A DNA stretch of 64,000 bases from AC-32 sp963772975 (GTDB lineage Bacteria > Actinomycetota > Thermoleophilia > Gaiellales > Gaiellaceae). Location of the stretch: assembly GCA_963772975.1 (NCBI GenBank), contig CAVYZH010000011.1, positions 62,001-126,000 of the forward strand, read 5' to 3'. The position numbers and the translations under genes are program-made. Below the pieces are notes generated by a model that made no database searches, was not told the origin of the DNA, and saw only the letters and a program-made list of their open reading frames with translations. Positions 48,610 through 57,460 of the stretch are shown piece by piece (position 1 is the first letter of the stretch; every line of letters begins with the position of its first letter).

Positions 48610-48820
48610 CGGCCGACGCCGTCGTCCGACGAGAAGACGATCACGGTCGAGGGCGTCGTCCTCGTGCAGAAGGACGCCGACGGAGAGGTGCGCGTGGACG
48701 GACTGGCAGAGGCTCAGGCCGGGATGGGGGGCTGAACAACAGCTTGGAGATAGCCCGTTTGGCGTATGTTGCAGCCAGTGTTCTCGTCCCCGGCGGTACT
48801 GGAGCATCAATCGGAGGTCG
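48610..48820. other. Gap without a clear gene
   Basis: About 210 bases. An open stretch directly after msrA (48616-48735) reads EKTITVEGVVLVQKDADGEV and stops, which could be a broken gene end, but has no start. From about 48736 base composition becomes more A/T-rich than elsewhere. I see no hairpin or promoter I would defend. Confidence 0.4.
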
Positions 48821-49093
48821 GTGCGAAAGCTTGGAACGAAACAAGGCGGCGAGTACGTCGACGGCATACATTTTTCGTACGCAGGCAGCCAGATTCGGTC
48901 GTTCCTGTCGCTCGTCAGCTACTTCGGCAAAGGGGAGAACCGGGAGCGCTACCTGGGAGTGAATCCCCCGAGCAACCTCAGGCCCGATTACCTCGAGATC
49001 AGGGCGAAGACGGCTACCGCGACGCCGGCCTCACATAGCCGATGGCGATCGAGTTCGTCGCACAACGGCTCGGGATCGGCGATGTCGTCCTGA
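48821..49093 (+). CDS. Possible small hypothetical protein
   Basis: An open frame of 90 codons from GTG 48821, with GGAGG close upstream. The part up to about residue 66 (YVDGIHFSYAGSQIRSFLSL, then NPPSNLRPDYLEIRAKT) has protein-like composition; the tail is serine-rich and overlaps the next gene, as expected of an out-of-frame read. It may be a fragment of a larger lost gene. No family recognised. The lower GC content than its surroundings suggests recent arrival. Confidence 0.3.
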   Translation: MRKLGTKQGGEYVDGIHFSYAGSQIRSFLSLVSYFGKGENRERYLGVNPPSNLRPDYLEIRAKTATATPASHSRWRSSSSHNGSGSAMSS

Positions 49094-49254
49094 TCAGCCT
49101 TCCCGAGCACGAAGGGGAAATCGAGGCGACAGTGGTGCGAGACATCGATCGAACAGAGACGGCCGTGCGCGTCACGTTACGAGCGGAGGGCCGCGATGAC
49201 TTCGTCAGGGAGTATCGGATCGATGAGATGGTCACCGTCGTGCGCGGTCCTTGA
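49042..49254 (+). CDS. Small beta-rich hypothetical protein
   Basis: A 70-residue protein (EFVAQRLGIGDVVLISLPEH, VVRDIDRTETAVRVTLRAEG, VREYRIDEMVTVVRGP) with alternating hydrophobic residues that suggest a five-strand small barrel. No family recognised; the layout recalls SH3- or KOW-like modules. Codon third positions are GC-rich, in keeping with real genes here. ATG 49042 has no strong ribosome-binding site. Confidence 0.5.
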   Translation: MAIEFVAQRLGIGDVVLISLPEHEGEIEATVVRDIDRTETAVRVTLRAEGRDDFVREYRIDEMVTVVRGP

Positions 49255-49292
49255 TGTTGACGCAAACGTGAGCACGGAAGAGGCGGTCTTCG

Positions 49293-49956
49293 TCATGAGC
49301 TGAAGCCGCTGATGGCGTCGCCGATCAGCTTCGCGCCGAGCACGAGAAGAACACGGTCATGATCGCGCTGTTGTGTACCGCCATGAAGCCCTTGAGTCCG
49401 TCGAGGATCTTCGTCGCCTTCGTCCCCATCGCGAAGTAGATGACGAGCGGCGCGAGGATCGTCAGCGAACCAATGAGGATGAAGATGGCGAGAGCGCCGG
49501 CTTCCTGGCCGGTCGAGATGCTCGTCTGTGCGATCGCCGTCGCCGCCGCGACGGTCAGTGCGAGGTTCTTCGGGTTGAGCCCCGAGAGAATCGCCCCGAG
49601 CCCAAGCGCCTTGCCGGCGCTGAAGGTGTCGACCGCCTGCATCCACTTCGGCATCTGCCCCTCTTGCCCGGCGCTCGGCCGGCCGCGCCAGGAGTGAACC
49701 GCGAGCAGAAGGAAGAGGACGCCGAAGACGAGCTTGAGCACGCTCGTCCAGGTGGCCGGCTCACCCGACGACTCGGTCGCGTTGCCGCTCGCGATCACGA
49801 GCATGATCGTCCCCACGATCGTCAGCCCGGCGAGCCAGCCGACGGCGAAGGCGGGGCCGTTTTCGCACGCGCGTGGCGTTCCGAGCATGAGATCGGCACA
49901 GGGCTGATGGCCACGCCGATCGCCAGCGGGAGAATGTCGCCGATCGCCTTGCCCAT
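49293..49956 (-). pseudogene. GAP/LysE-like exporter, multiply frameshifted
   Basis: From ATG 49956 the first 23 codons (GKAIGDILPLAIGVAISPVPI) look intact; about 5 residues of the expected helix are then missing and the frame changes before LMLGTPRACENGPAFAVGWL. That frame continues through GLNPKNLALTVAAATAIAQT to IMTVFF, where a second shift is needed to reach LVLGAKLIGDAISGF and the stop at 49293. The family (GAP/Sap, LysE-like) exports small molecules or lipids in actinobacteria. Two independent breaks make it a probable pseudogene. Confidence 0.75.
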
Positions 49957-50037
49957 CGTCTACCTCCCGACTACGTGACCGGTTGAGAGTTGTGCGCGCG
50001 GCGCTCCGAGACCTACTCGCGCCCAAGCCGTTAGCGC

Positions 50038-50928
50038 TTATCCCGACGGCGTGAAGAAGTCGATCAGCAGTTGGTTGACGCGTTCAGCCGCGTCGTGATG
50101 CACCCAGTGCGACGCGTCGGGCAGGCGCTCCACGCGGTCGAGATTGGGCACGTCGTCGGGCTCGGGGTCGGCGAGGTCGGAGTTGAGGTAGGAATCGCGC
50201 TCACCCCAGATGATCAGTGTCTGCGCCGAGAGCGGGCGAATCTTTGCCGCTGCTTCCTTCTGGGACTGTCTGACCGAGGCCCGGTAGTAGTTGATCATCC
50301 CGGCGGCTGCGCCCGGCTGTGACCACGCCTCGACGTAGCGTTCGATCTCCTCCGGCGAGTAAGGCGGGTTCGCGTCATGCAGGAAATGCCGGAAGAAGTG
50401 CCAGTCGTTGGCGTGTACCACGTGCTCGGGCAGATCCGGTACCGCAAAGAAGAAGAAGTACCAGGACTTCCGCAGCTGGCTCGGGTGGTGCAGTCCCTCC
50501 GAGAGTCGCCGCGGGTGTGCCGCGTTGAGGATGGCGAGTCGGTCGACCACCTCGGGGTGGTTCATCGCAACGGTCCAGGCGATCGACCCGCCCCAGTCGT
50601 GACCGACCAAGAACGCCGACTCCTCACCGAGCTCTCCGATGAAGCCGCGGATGTCGTCGGCGAGCAGGTCGACGCCGTAGTCCTTGAAGTCCTCTGGCTT
50701 CGAGGACAGGTTGTAGCCACGCGTGTCGGGGGCGACGACCCGGAAACCCGCCGCTGCGAGCGGCTCGATCTGTAGCCGCCAACCGAACCAGAACTCCGGG
50801 AAGCCGTGCAGCAGAACGATCAGCGGCCCATCGCCGGCCTCGACGTAGTGCAAGTTCACGTCGCCGACCTGGGCGTAACCCTCCCGAAGCTCGACCCCGA
50901 CATCAGGGAGCAGGCTGGTGGTGGTCAT
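50038..50928 (-). CDS. Epoxide hydrolase-like alpha/beta hydrolase
   Basis: A 296-residue hydrolase with the soluble epoxide hydrolase pattern: oxyanion HGFPEFWFGW near residues 40-49, nucleophilic Asp in VGHDWGGSIAW (about 108), cap-domain Tyr candidates (SWYFFFF, INYYRAS), and the catalytic His in DASHWVHHDAAERVNQ. Fluoroacetate or haloalkane dehalogenases share some features, but HGFPE and GHDWG favour epoxide hydrolase. GGAGGT lies 5 bases before ATG 50928, which overrules a longer N-terminus. Confidence 0.88.
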   Translation of the reverse strand: MTTTSLLPDVGVELREGYAQVGDVNLHYVEAGDGPLIVLLHGFPEFWFGWRLQIEPLAAAGFRVVAPDTRGYNLSSKPEDFKDYGVDLLADDIRGFIGELGEESAFLVGHDWGGSIAWTVAMNHPEVVDRLAILNAAHPRRLSEGLHHPSQLRKSWYFFFFAVPDLPEHVVHANDWHFFRHFLHDANPPYSPEEIERYVEAWSQPGAAAGMINYYRASVRQSQKEAAAKIRPLSAQTLIIWGERDSYLNSDLADPEPDDVPNLDRVERLPDASHWVHHDAAERVNQLLIDFFTPSG

Positions 50929-51078
50929 GAGGACCTCCCTGGTTAGAGAACTCGAGCGCGACCTTACGCCTGCCGGTCTGGACAAGCAACATGTTCCACT
51001 CCCGATCGGGGTCGGAGGGCTGGCACCGCAGCATGACGACTTCGACCGGATCGACTCCTAACGGCGCGCGTGGACGGA

Positions 51079-51105
51079 GCCGACGCCGGCAAAGCCGGCA
51101 TCGGC
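51079..51105 (+). terminator. GC-AAA-GC hairpin in the divergent gap
   Basis: A 12-bp stem with one mismatch (51079-51090 with 51094-51105) and an AAA loop. It lies between two divergent genes, so it cannot simply end either; it could be a leader structure of the gene at 51188 or a relic of rearrangement. Confidence 0.4.
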
Positions 51106-51187
51106 AGCGTCGTTGGGAAGCAGGCGATCCAAGACTGAACCCGCCCGCACGCTAAAGAAACTGCCGCTTCTTGCCGATTCTCGGGCG

Positions 51188-52471
51188 ATGAAGCGCGGCT
51201 CGTCACGATCCGCACCTGCCGCCACGCGGTGGATCGACCGCTGGCTCGATGCATGCAGCGATCTCGCGGACCTCTCACGCTCGAACCCGATGACCGACGC
51301 CGTCATCGACGAGATCGACGGGCGCATGATTCGCATCGGCGACGCCTGGCTCGCGGACTTCGCCTCGTGCAACTACCTCGGCTTCGACCTGGACCGCGAG
51401 ATCATCGATGCGGTTCCCGAGTACCTCGAGCGCTGGGGGACGCACCCGAGCTGGTCGCGCCTCCTCGGCAGCCCGGTGCTCTACGAACAGATCGAAGAGA
51501 GGCTCACCGAGCTGCTCGGCGCCGAAGACACACTCGTCTTGCCGACGATCACGCTGATCCATATGTCCGTGATCCCCGTGCTCGCGGGCAGCGGCACGAT
51601 CTTCCTCGAGAACCGCTCCCACAAGACGATCTACGACGGCTGCGAGCTGGCACGGGTCCACGGCGCGACGGTCAAGCGGTTCGCCTTCGAAGACGTGGAC
51701 GACCTCGAGGGGCTGCTGCGCCAGGGCAGCAAGGCGCCGCGCCTGATCTGCATCGACGGCGTCAACAGCATGACCGGCAACGCCGCGGACGTGCCGGCGT
51801 TCGCTCGCCTCGCGCGCGAGTACGACGCGCTTCTCTACGTCGACGACGCGCACGGGTTCGGTGTGATCGGCGAGCGGGCGGCGGACGAGCTCAGTCCTTA
51901 CGGCAAGCGGGGCAACGGGATCATGCGTTACTTCGACGAAGGCTACGACCACGTCGTGCTCGTCGCCGGTCTCTCGAAGTCGTACTCGTCGCTGGCTGCG
52001 TTCCTCGCGTGCCCGCCCGAGCTGAAGCGCCTGCTGAAGACGGCGGCACCTCCCTACCTCTACTCGGGCCCTTCGCCGGTCGCCTCTCTTGCGACCACGC
52101 TCACGGGCTTCGAGGTCAACGACCGCCGCGGCGACGCGATCCGGGCCGACCTCTGGACGAAGACGATCGACGTGCTCGATTGCCTCGACCGGATCGGCGC
52201 CCACACCCCCAATCGCTCCGGGTTCCCGATCATCGAGGTGCCGCTCGCACGACACGAGGACATCGATGCCGCCGGACGCTTCCTGTTCGAGAACGGCATC
52301 TACGTGACGCTCGCCGCTTACCCGCTCGTCCCGCGCGACGAGGTCGGCTTCCGCATCCAGCTCACCGCCGCGAACACGACCGCTCAGGTCGAGCAGCTCA
52401 CGGACGCTCTCGGCCGTCTCGCCAGCCGGTTCGACCTGCAGCCGGTGCGGGCGAAGGTGAGGGCCGCGTGA
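51188..52471 (+). CDS. Alpha-oxoamine synthase-family PLP enzyme (SPT/CqsA-like)
   Basis: A 427-residue PLP enzyme of the class that condenses an amino acid with an acyl-CoA (serine palmitoyltransferase, AONS, KBL, CqsA). FASCNYLGFDLD near residues 58-69 is the family's N-terminal signature; HKTIYDGCELA, YVDDAHGFGVIGE (PLP-binding Asp and His) and VAGLSKSYSSLAAFL (PLP Lys about 265) are all intact. The substrate is unknown. It is followed, with a one-base overlap, by a membrane GGDEF-EAL protein, recalling autoinducer synthase-sensor pairs. ATG 51188 begins the conserved part. Confidence 0.82.
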   Translation: MKRGSSRSAPAATRWIDRWLDACSDLADLSRSNPMTDAVIDEIDGRMIRIGDAWLADFASCNYLGFDLDREIIDAVPEYLERWGTHPSWSRLLGSPVLYEQIEERLTELLGAEDTLVLPTITLIHMSVIPVLAGSGTIFLENRSHKTIYDGCELARVHGATVKRFAFEDVDDLEGLLRQGSKAPRLICIDGVNSMTGNAADVPAFARLAREYDALLYVDDAHGFGVIGERAADELSPYGKRGNGIMRYFDEGYDHVVLVAGLSKSYSSLAAFLACPPELKRLLKTAAPPYLYSGPSPVASLATTLTGFEVNDRRGDAIRADLWTKTIDVLDCLDRIGAHTPNRSGFPIIEVPLARHEDIDAAGRFLFENGIYVTLAAYPLVPRDEVGFRIQLTAANTTAQVEQLTDALGRLASRFDLQPVRAKVRAA

Positions 52472-55400
52472 TGTCCCTGCGCGCCTGGCGCGGGAACGTG
52501 TGGTGGTGGTACGTGGGTGCCGCTTCCGCGCTCGCGGGCCTCTACATGTTCGTGCCGCCGCTCAAGGGTCAGGGGCCGCTGTTGAACGCCGTCGGCTTCT
52601 CGGGCGTGGTCGCGATCGTCGCCGGAATCCGGGCCCACAGGCCGCGAGCGCGAGCGGCGTGGTGGCTCTTCGCCTCCGGACAGTTCCTCTTCTTCAGCGG
52701 CGACGTCTACACCTACAGCAACCCGAACGCATCGTTCCCCTCGCCGGGCGACGCGCTCTACCTCGCCGTGTACCCCGTGCTGATGGCCGGCCTGCTCGTG
52801 CTCGTCAAGCGGCGGAACCCGCGCCGCGACCCGGCGGCCCTGATCGACGCTCTGATCCTGACGATCGGCATCGGCCTGCTCGCGTGGGTGTTCCTGATCG
52901 CGCCGAACATCCACCTCACCGACATCTCCTGGCTTGGGAAGGCGGTGTCGATCGCCTACCCGCTGGGCGACGTCCTCCTGCTCGCCGCAGCGATCCGCCT
53001 CGCAGTCGACGCGGGCAAGCGCGCGCCGGCCTTCTACCTCCTCGCCGGGAGCATCGTTTGTCTGCTCGCGACCGACTCCGCGTACAACTTGGCGCTCCTG
53101 CAGGGTACGTACAACCACAGCCAGCTGATCTACGACCTGGGCTGGATGATGTACTACATCCTCTGGGGGGCCGCGGCGCTCCACCCGTCGATGCGGGTGC
53201 TCGAGGAGCCTGCGACCGACTCGCGCGCTCGCCTGACCTCGATGCGGCTAGCGCTGCTCGGCGCCGCATGCCTGATCGCACCCTCGATCCGCTTCGCCCA
53301 GTCGCTCGGCAACCCCGACGTCCTGGTGCTGATCGTCGCTTCGGCCGTCCTTTTCCTCCTCGTCGTGACCAGGATGGCCGGGCTCGTCCGGCAGGAGGAG
53401 CGGATCGTCTCGCGTGAGCGCACGCTCCGCGTGGCCGGCGCCGAGCTCGTGGGAGCAGCGGGCTACGAGCAGATCAACAACGCTGCGATCGCGGGGGTAC
53501 AGCGTCTGCTGGGCAAGGACACCTGTGTCCACCTAGTGCTGCTTCAGGACGGCGCACCGGTCGTCGCCGCGTCCTCGCAGGACTCCGACTGGCAGCTCAC
53601 CGAGTCGACGTTCGACTGGCTTCGGGAACATGCCGGCCAGTCCCGGTTCCCGTACCTGGAGCTTCCGCGCGAAGTCCGGAACGAGCTCCGCTTCGAGGGC
53701 GGCCACACCGTTCTGCTCACCCCGCTCTCGATCCGCTCGGAGGTGCGCGGCCTGCTCGTCGCCAACTCGGGCGCCACGATCTCCGAGGAGGTCGTGAACT
53801 CCTTCCAGGCCCTCGGCCTGCAGGTCTCGCTGGCCGTCGAGGGCGCGTCCCTCGCGGCCGACCTACATCGGCGGCAGAGCGAGGCGCGATTCCGCTCACT
53901 CGTCGCCCACTCGAGCGACCTGATCACCGTGCTCGACGCAAACGGCGTTGTCACGTACCAGAGCCCGTCGATGGAGCGGGTGCTCGGCTATCGTGCCGAC
54001 GAGGTCGAGGGCACGCAGTTCGACCGGCTCCTGAGCGAGGCCGACCGGTCACGGCTGCGGGAGCTGATCGCCGGCGACGGCTCGGGGAGCACGGATGCCC
54101 ACACGCTCGAGTGCTCGCTCGCGCACAAGGACGGCACGAGCCTGCGCTTCGAGGTCCAGCACACCGACCTGCTGCACGACGAGCACGTCCACGGCATCGT
54201 CCTCAACAGCCGCGACGTCAGCGAGCGGAAGGAATTCGAGGACCAGCTCCAGCACCAGGCCTTCCACGACCCGGTCACGAACCTCGCCAACCGCGCCCTT
54301 TTCGAGGATCGCGTCGAGCACGCGTTGATGCGCTCGCAGCGCGGCTTCCCGGACATCGCCGTCGTCTTCATCGATCTCGACGACTTCAAGACCGTCAACG
54401 ACAGCCTCGGCCACGCGGCGGGAGACGAGGTACTGAAGGAGGTCGCACGCCGGCTGCGGATCGCGGTCCGCCCGACCGACACCGTCGCCCGTTTCGGCGG
54501 CGACGAGTTCGCCGTACTGCTCGAAAGCGTGAACGACTCCGCGCAGGCCGCGGACGCCGCGGCCAGGATCCTGCACGCGCTGGAGCTCCCCTACGAGATC
54601 GACGGCAAACAGGTCTTCCCGCGCGCGAGCATCGGGATCTGCCTCATCGACCGCGAAGCAAGCGTCCCGGAGGCGGCCGAACTGCTGCGGAACGCCGACG
54701 TCGCGATGTACATGGCGAAGCGCGACAGCAAGGGAAGCTACCGAGTCTTCGAGCCGGCGATGCACGAGCGGGTCGTCGAGCGCCTGGAGCTCCGCGCAGA
54801 GCTCCAGCAGGCGATCGAGGTCAACCAGCTCGAGGTCTACTACCAGCCAGTCGTGCGCCTCCCAGGCCACGAGATCCTTGGCGTCGAGGCGCTTCTGCGC
54901 TGGCAGCACCCGACGCGCGGCACGATCGCGCCGGACCAGTTCATCCCGCTTGCCGAGGAGACCGGGCTGATCATCTCGATGGGCCGCTGGGTGCTGAATG
55001 AGGCCTGTCGCGAGGGCGCCGAGCTGCACAAACGCTTCGCGCGCAAGGAACCGCTCGCGATTAGCGTCAACCTCTCCGTCCGCCAGCTGCAGTCGGACTC
55101 GATCGTGAGTGACGTGCGCGTAGCGCTCGAGAAGAGCGGCCTGCCGCCTGAGTCGCTCGTGCTCGAGATCACCGAGTCGGTGATGATGTCCGACACCGAC
55201 TTTGCGGTCCAGCGGTTGAGCGACCTCAAGGCGCTCGGCGTCCGGCTCGCGATGGACGACTTCGGCACCGGCTACTCGTCGCTCAGCTACCTGAGCCGTT
55301 TCCCGGTCGACATCCTCAAGATGGACCGCTCGTTCGTGGCCGCGGGCGAGAACGTCGCGCTCCAGTCCGCGATCATCGCGCTCGGCGCGAGCCTCGACCT

Positions 55401-55578
55401 CGACGTCGTCGCCGAAGGCATCGAGCTCGAGGAACAGGAACGCTCACTGCACGACCTCGGCTGCGAGATCGGCCAGGGCTTCCTCTTCGCGCGCCCGATG
55501 CCCAGCTCCGACCTCGCCACGTTCCTCGCGGGCCGGCCCGAGTGGTCGGACCTCGACGCGGCGACGAATGCAGCATAG
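52471..55578 (+). CDS. Membrane-bound PAS-GGDEF-EAL cyclic di-GMP protein
   Basis: A 1035-residue signalling protein. Residues 1-300 hold about nine hydrophobic helices; a GAF-like segment follows (about 310-460), then PAS (about 470-590), GGDEF (active site RFGGDEFAVLLE near 673) and EAL (GVEALLRWQHP near 804; DDFGTGYSSLSYL later). Both catalytic motifs are intact, so it could make and degrade c-di-GMP or use one domain as a sensor. ATG 52471 overlaps the stop of the oxoamine synthase by one base and GTG 52468 is possible. The frame is open far upstream but there it is only the other strand of the enzyme gene's codons. Confidence 0.9.
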   Translation: MSLRAWRGNVWWWYVGAASALAGLYMFVPPLKGQGPLLNAVGFSGVVAIVAGIRAHRPRARAAWWLFASGQFLFFSGDVYTYSNPNASFPSPGDALYLAVYPVLMAGLLVLVKRRNPRRDPAALIDALILTIGIGLLAWVFLIAPNIHLTDISWLGKAVSIAYPLGDVLLLAAAIRLAVDAGKRAPAFYLLAGSIVCLLATDSAYNLALLQGTYNHSQLIYDLGWMMYYILWGAAALHPSMRVLEEPATDSRARLTSMRLALLGAACLIAPSIRFAQSLGNPDVLVLIVASAVLFLLVVTRMAGLVRQEERIVSRERTLRVAGAELVGAAGYEQINNAAIAGVQRLLGKDTCVHLVLLQDGAPVVAASSQDSDWQLTESTFDWLREHAGQSRFPYLELPREVRNELRFEGGHTVLLTPLSIRSEVRGLLVANSGATISEEVVNSFQALGLQVSLAVEGASLAADLHRRQSEARFRSLVAHSSDLITVLDANGVVTYQSPSMERVLGYRADEVEGTQFDRLLSEADRSRLRELIAGDGSGSTDAHTLECSLAHKDGTSLRFEVQHTDLLHDEHVHGIVLNSRDVSERKEFEDQLQHQAFHDPVTNLANRALFEDRVEHALMRSQRGFPDIAVVFIDLDDFKTVNDSLGHAAGDEVLKEVARRLRIAVRPTDTVARFGGDEFAVLLESVNDSAQAADAAARILHALELPYEIDGKQVFPRASIGICLIDREASVPEAAELLRNADVAMYMAKRDSKGSYRVFEPAMHERVVERLELRAELQQAIEVNQLEVYYQPVVRLPGHEILGVEALLRWQHPTRGTIAPDQFIPLAEETGLIISMGRWVLNEACREGAELHKRFARKEPLAISVNLSVRQLQSDSIVSDVRVALEKSGLPPESLVLEITESVMMSDTDFAVQRLSDLKALGVRLAMDDFGTGYSSLSYLSRFPVDILKMDRSFVAAGENVALQSAIIALGASLDLDVVAEGIELEEQERSLHDLGCEIGQGFLFARPMPSSDLATFLAGRPEWSDLDAATNAA

Positions 55579-56872
55579 TCACGAGGCGCTCGACCGACCC
55601 GGCGGGTTCGAGCGGGCGCGGCTCCTCGCGCCGCTTCGCCACCGCGACTTCCGCGTGCTCTGGATGGGCATGGCGATCTCGCTCGTCGGCGATGGAATCT
55701 TCCTGATCGCGATCGCCTGGGAGGCCTACGCCCTCTGGAACGCGCCCGCGGCGCTCTCGATCGTCGGGATCGGCATGACGGTGCCGACCGTCGCGTTCCT
55801 GTTGGTCGGCGGCGTCCTCAGCGACCGGCGCGACCGTCGGCTACTGATGCTGTGGAGCGACGTCCTGCGCGCGGGGGCGGTCGGCTGCCTTGCGGTGCTC
55901 GTGTTCACGGGCTCGCTGCAGCTCTGGCAGCTCGTCGCCCTGGTGGCGCTCTACGGCTGCGGCACAGCGTTCTTCACCCCGGCGTTCGAGGCGATCATCC
56001 CCGACCTGCTTCCGAGGAACGACCTCGCCGCCGCCAACTCGCTCGACCAGCTCGTGCGCCCGATCGCGCTTCGGCTGCTCGGACCGCTGCTTGGCGGCGC
56101 GCTCGTCGCGGTCGGTGCAGGCCTCGCGTTCGCAGTGGACGCTGCCTCGTTCGGCGCCTCGGCGGTCGCGGTGCTCATGCTGCGCCCGAGGAGGGTCACC
56201 TCCAGGCACGAGTCGCCCGGCGCTGCGATGCGCGAGGGGTTCACCTTTATCCGCCGCCGCGTCTGGCTCTGGGGCACGCTCGTGGCCGCGGCCGCCGCCT
56301 ACCTCGTCTTCCTGGGCCCGAGCGAGGTCCTGCTCCCGTACATGGTCAAGAACGAGCTGCACGCCTCGGCCCGAGACCTCGGCCTCGTCTTCGCGGCGGG
56401 GGGAGCCGGCGCGATCGGCGCCGCCGTCTTGATGGGCCAGCGCGGGCACCCGCGCCGCGACGTGACCGTCATGTACGCGACATGGACGCTCGCAACGTTG
56501 GCGATCGCGGTGTACGGCATCGCGACAGCGGCGTGGCAACTGATGCTCGCCTGCCTGGTCTTCAACGCCCTCGAGACCGCAGGAACGATCGTTTGGGCGA
56601 CGATCAAGCAGCGCCACGTCCCGAGCAGGATGCTCGGCCGCGTGTCCAGCCTCGACTGGATGATCTCGATCGGGTTGCTGCCGATCTCCTTCGCCCTAAC
56701 CGCACCCGTCGCGAGCGTGATCGGGGTGCACGCGACGCTTGTCGGGGCCGGCCTCATCGGCGCGGCGATCACGCTGGCGGCGCTGTTTCTGCCCGGCATG
56801 CGCGACATCGAGGAGAGCGGCAGCCGCCCGGGAGGCGCTGTCCGCGCGCTCGCCGAGTCCACCGCGCGCTAG
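55568..56872 (+). CDS. MFS transporter, MFS_3/enterobactin-exporter-like
   Basis: A 434-residue 12-helix permease. The start LLAPLRHRDFRVLWMGMAI and VGDGIFLIAIAWEAYAL are characteristic of this subfamily (often labelled tetracycline-resistance-like or EntS-like); motif A-like SDRRDRRLLMLW follows helix 2. SLDQLVRPIALRLLGPLLGG and the later SRMLGRVSSLDWM are also typical. It overlaps the GGDEF-EAL gene by 11 bases, so it is probably the third gene of that unit. If the oxoamine synthase makes a small signal, this could export it, but that is speculation. Confidence 0.88.
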   Translation: MQHSHEALDRPGGFERARLLAPLRHRDFRVLWMGMAISLVGDGIFLIAIAWEAYALWNAPAALSIVGIGMTVPTVAFLLVGGVLSDRRDRRLLMLWSDVLRAGAVGCLAVLVFTGSLQLWQLVALVALYGCGTAFFTPAFEAIIPDLLPRNDLAAANSLDQLVRPIALRLLGPLLGGALVAVGAGLAFAVDAASFGASAVAVLMLRPRRVTSRHESPGAAMREGFTFIRRRVWLWGTLVAAAAAYLVFLGPSEVLLPYMVKNELHASARDLGLVFAAGGAGAIGAAVLMGQRGHPRRDVTVMYATWTLATLAIAVYGIATAAWQLMLACLVFNALETAGTIVWATIKQRHVPSRMLGRVSSLDWMISIGLLPISFALTAPVASVIGVHATLVGAGLIGAAITLAALFLPGMRDIEESGSRPGGAVRALAESTAR

Positions 56873-57157
56873 GTCGCCGCACTTCCGCGGGTTCGACGGC
56901 GGCCTAGGATCGCCCGCCGGGGTTCACCGTCGAACGGCGAGACGCGCTGCGTGAGCGAATGCTCGGTTCGCGGAGGACGACGCGCGCGTCGTTGCCGGAG
57001 CCGCTGTGGGCTCGCTCGCGGTCCGGAGCGGCGATCGCTTCTCCGATCTGGACCGGCGAGGGAGTTCCGGCCGCTCTAAAGCCAGCTCTCTCGCCATGCC
57101 TCAGACGCGCTCGAAGGCGCAGCCGCCACGAGGCCCTGAAGTCGGACAACGCTTAGG
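56873..57157. other. Gap with no recognisable gene
   Basis: About 285 bases after the MFS gene. Several short frames are open but none has protein-like composition or a ribosome-binding site. It leads into the DUF4239-like remnant and then the ssrA-like repeat, so it may be the eroded body of that gene or an element end. Confidence 0.5.
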
Positions 57158-57298
57158 GACGCGCTCGGCCCCGCCGCGATCGCAATGGTGGTCGCGGTCT
57201 CGCTCGTCGTGCTCGCCGACCTCAGCTACCCCTTCTCGGGTGACGTCGCGATCGCGCCGGATGACTTCAAGACGGGAGCATTGGGACAGTTCTTCTAG
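57158..57298 (+). pseudogene. C-terminal remnant of a DUF4239 (bestrophin-like) membrane protein
   Basis: About 46 codons reading AMVVAVSLVVLADLSYPFSG, then DVAIAPDDFKTGALGQFF and TAG. The end of a helix followed by PFSG-x-AIAPD-F is what I recall as the C-terminal signature of DUF4239 proteins, which are normally about 250 residues. No in-frame start or upstream part is present. The truncation point lies just before the ssrA-like repeat at 57343. Confidence 0.55.
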
Positions 57299-57342
57299 CA
57301 GCAACGGCCGCGAACGTCATGCCTTCTCCAGCTTCGGGAGTG

Positions 57343-57383
57343 CGACTGAAATCTTGCGCGGGTTCGATTCCGCCGCCTCCATC
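57343..57383 (+). repeat. ssrA-3'-end-like repeat, middle copy (candidate att site)
   Basis: CGACTGAAATCTTG followed by CGCGGGTTCGATT and CCGCCGCCTCCATC. The right part (57357-57383) matches the ssrA end with one base missing; the first 29 bases (57343-57371) match 61351-61379 exactly, including the 14-base arm absent from ssrA. It cannot be a working tmRNA or tRNA end since nothing upstream folds with it. Confidence 0.75.
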
Positions 57384-57460
57384 AATCCCCTTGCCCGCCT
57401 CGGCCCCTGCCTTCACGCGGAGGCGAAGGGCCGGGCTGGACTGCTGGAGCGGATGGTCGT

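Noticed and set aside
51229..52470. A 1,449-residue version of the GGDEF-EAL protein
   Set aside because: The upstream part is the +1 frame of the oxoamine synthase gene and has arginine-rich composition typical of out-of-frame GC-rich DNA.
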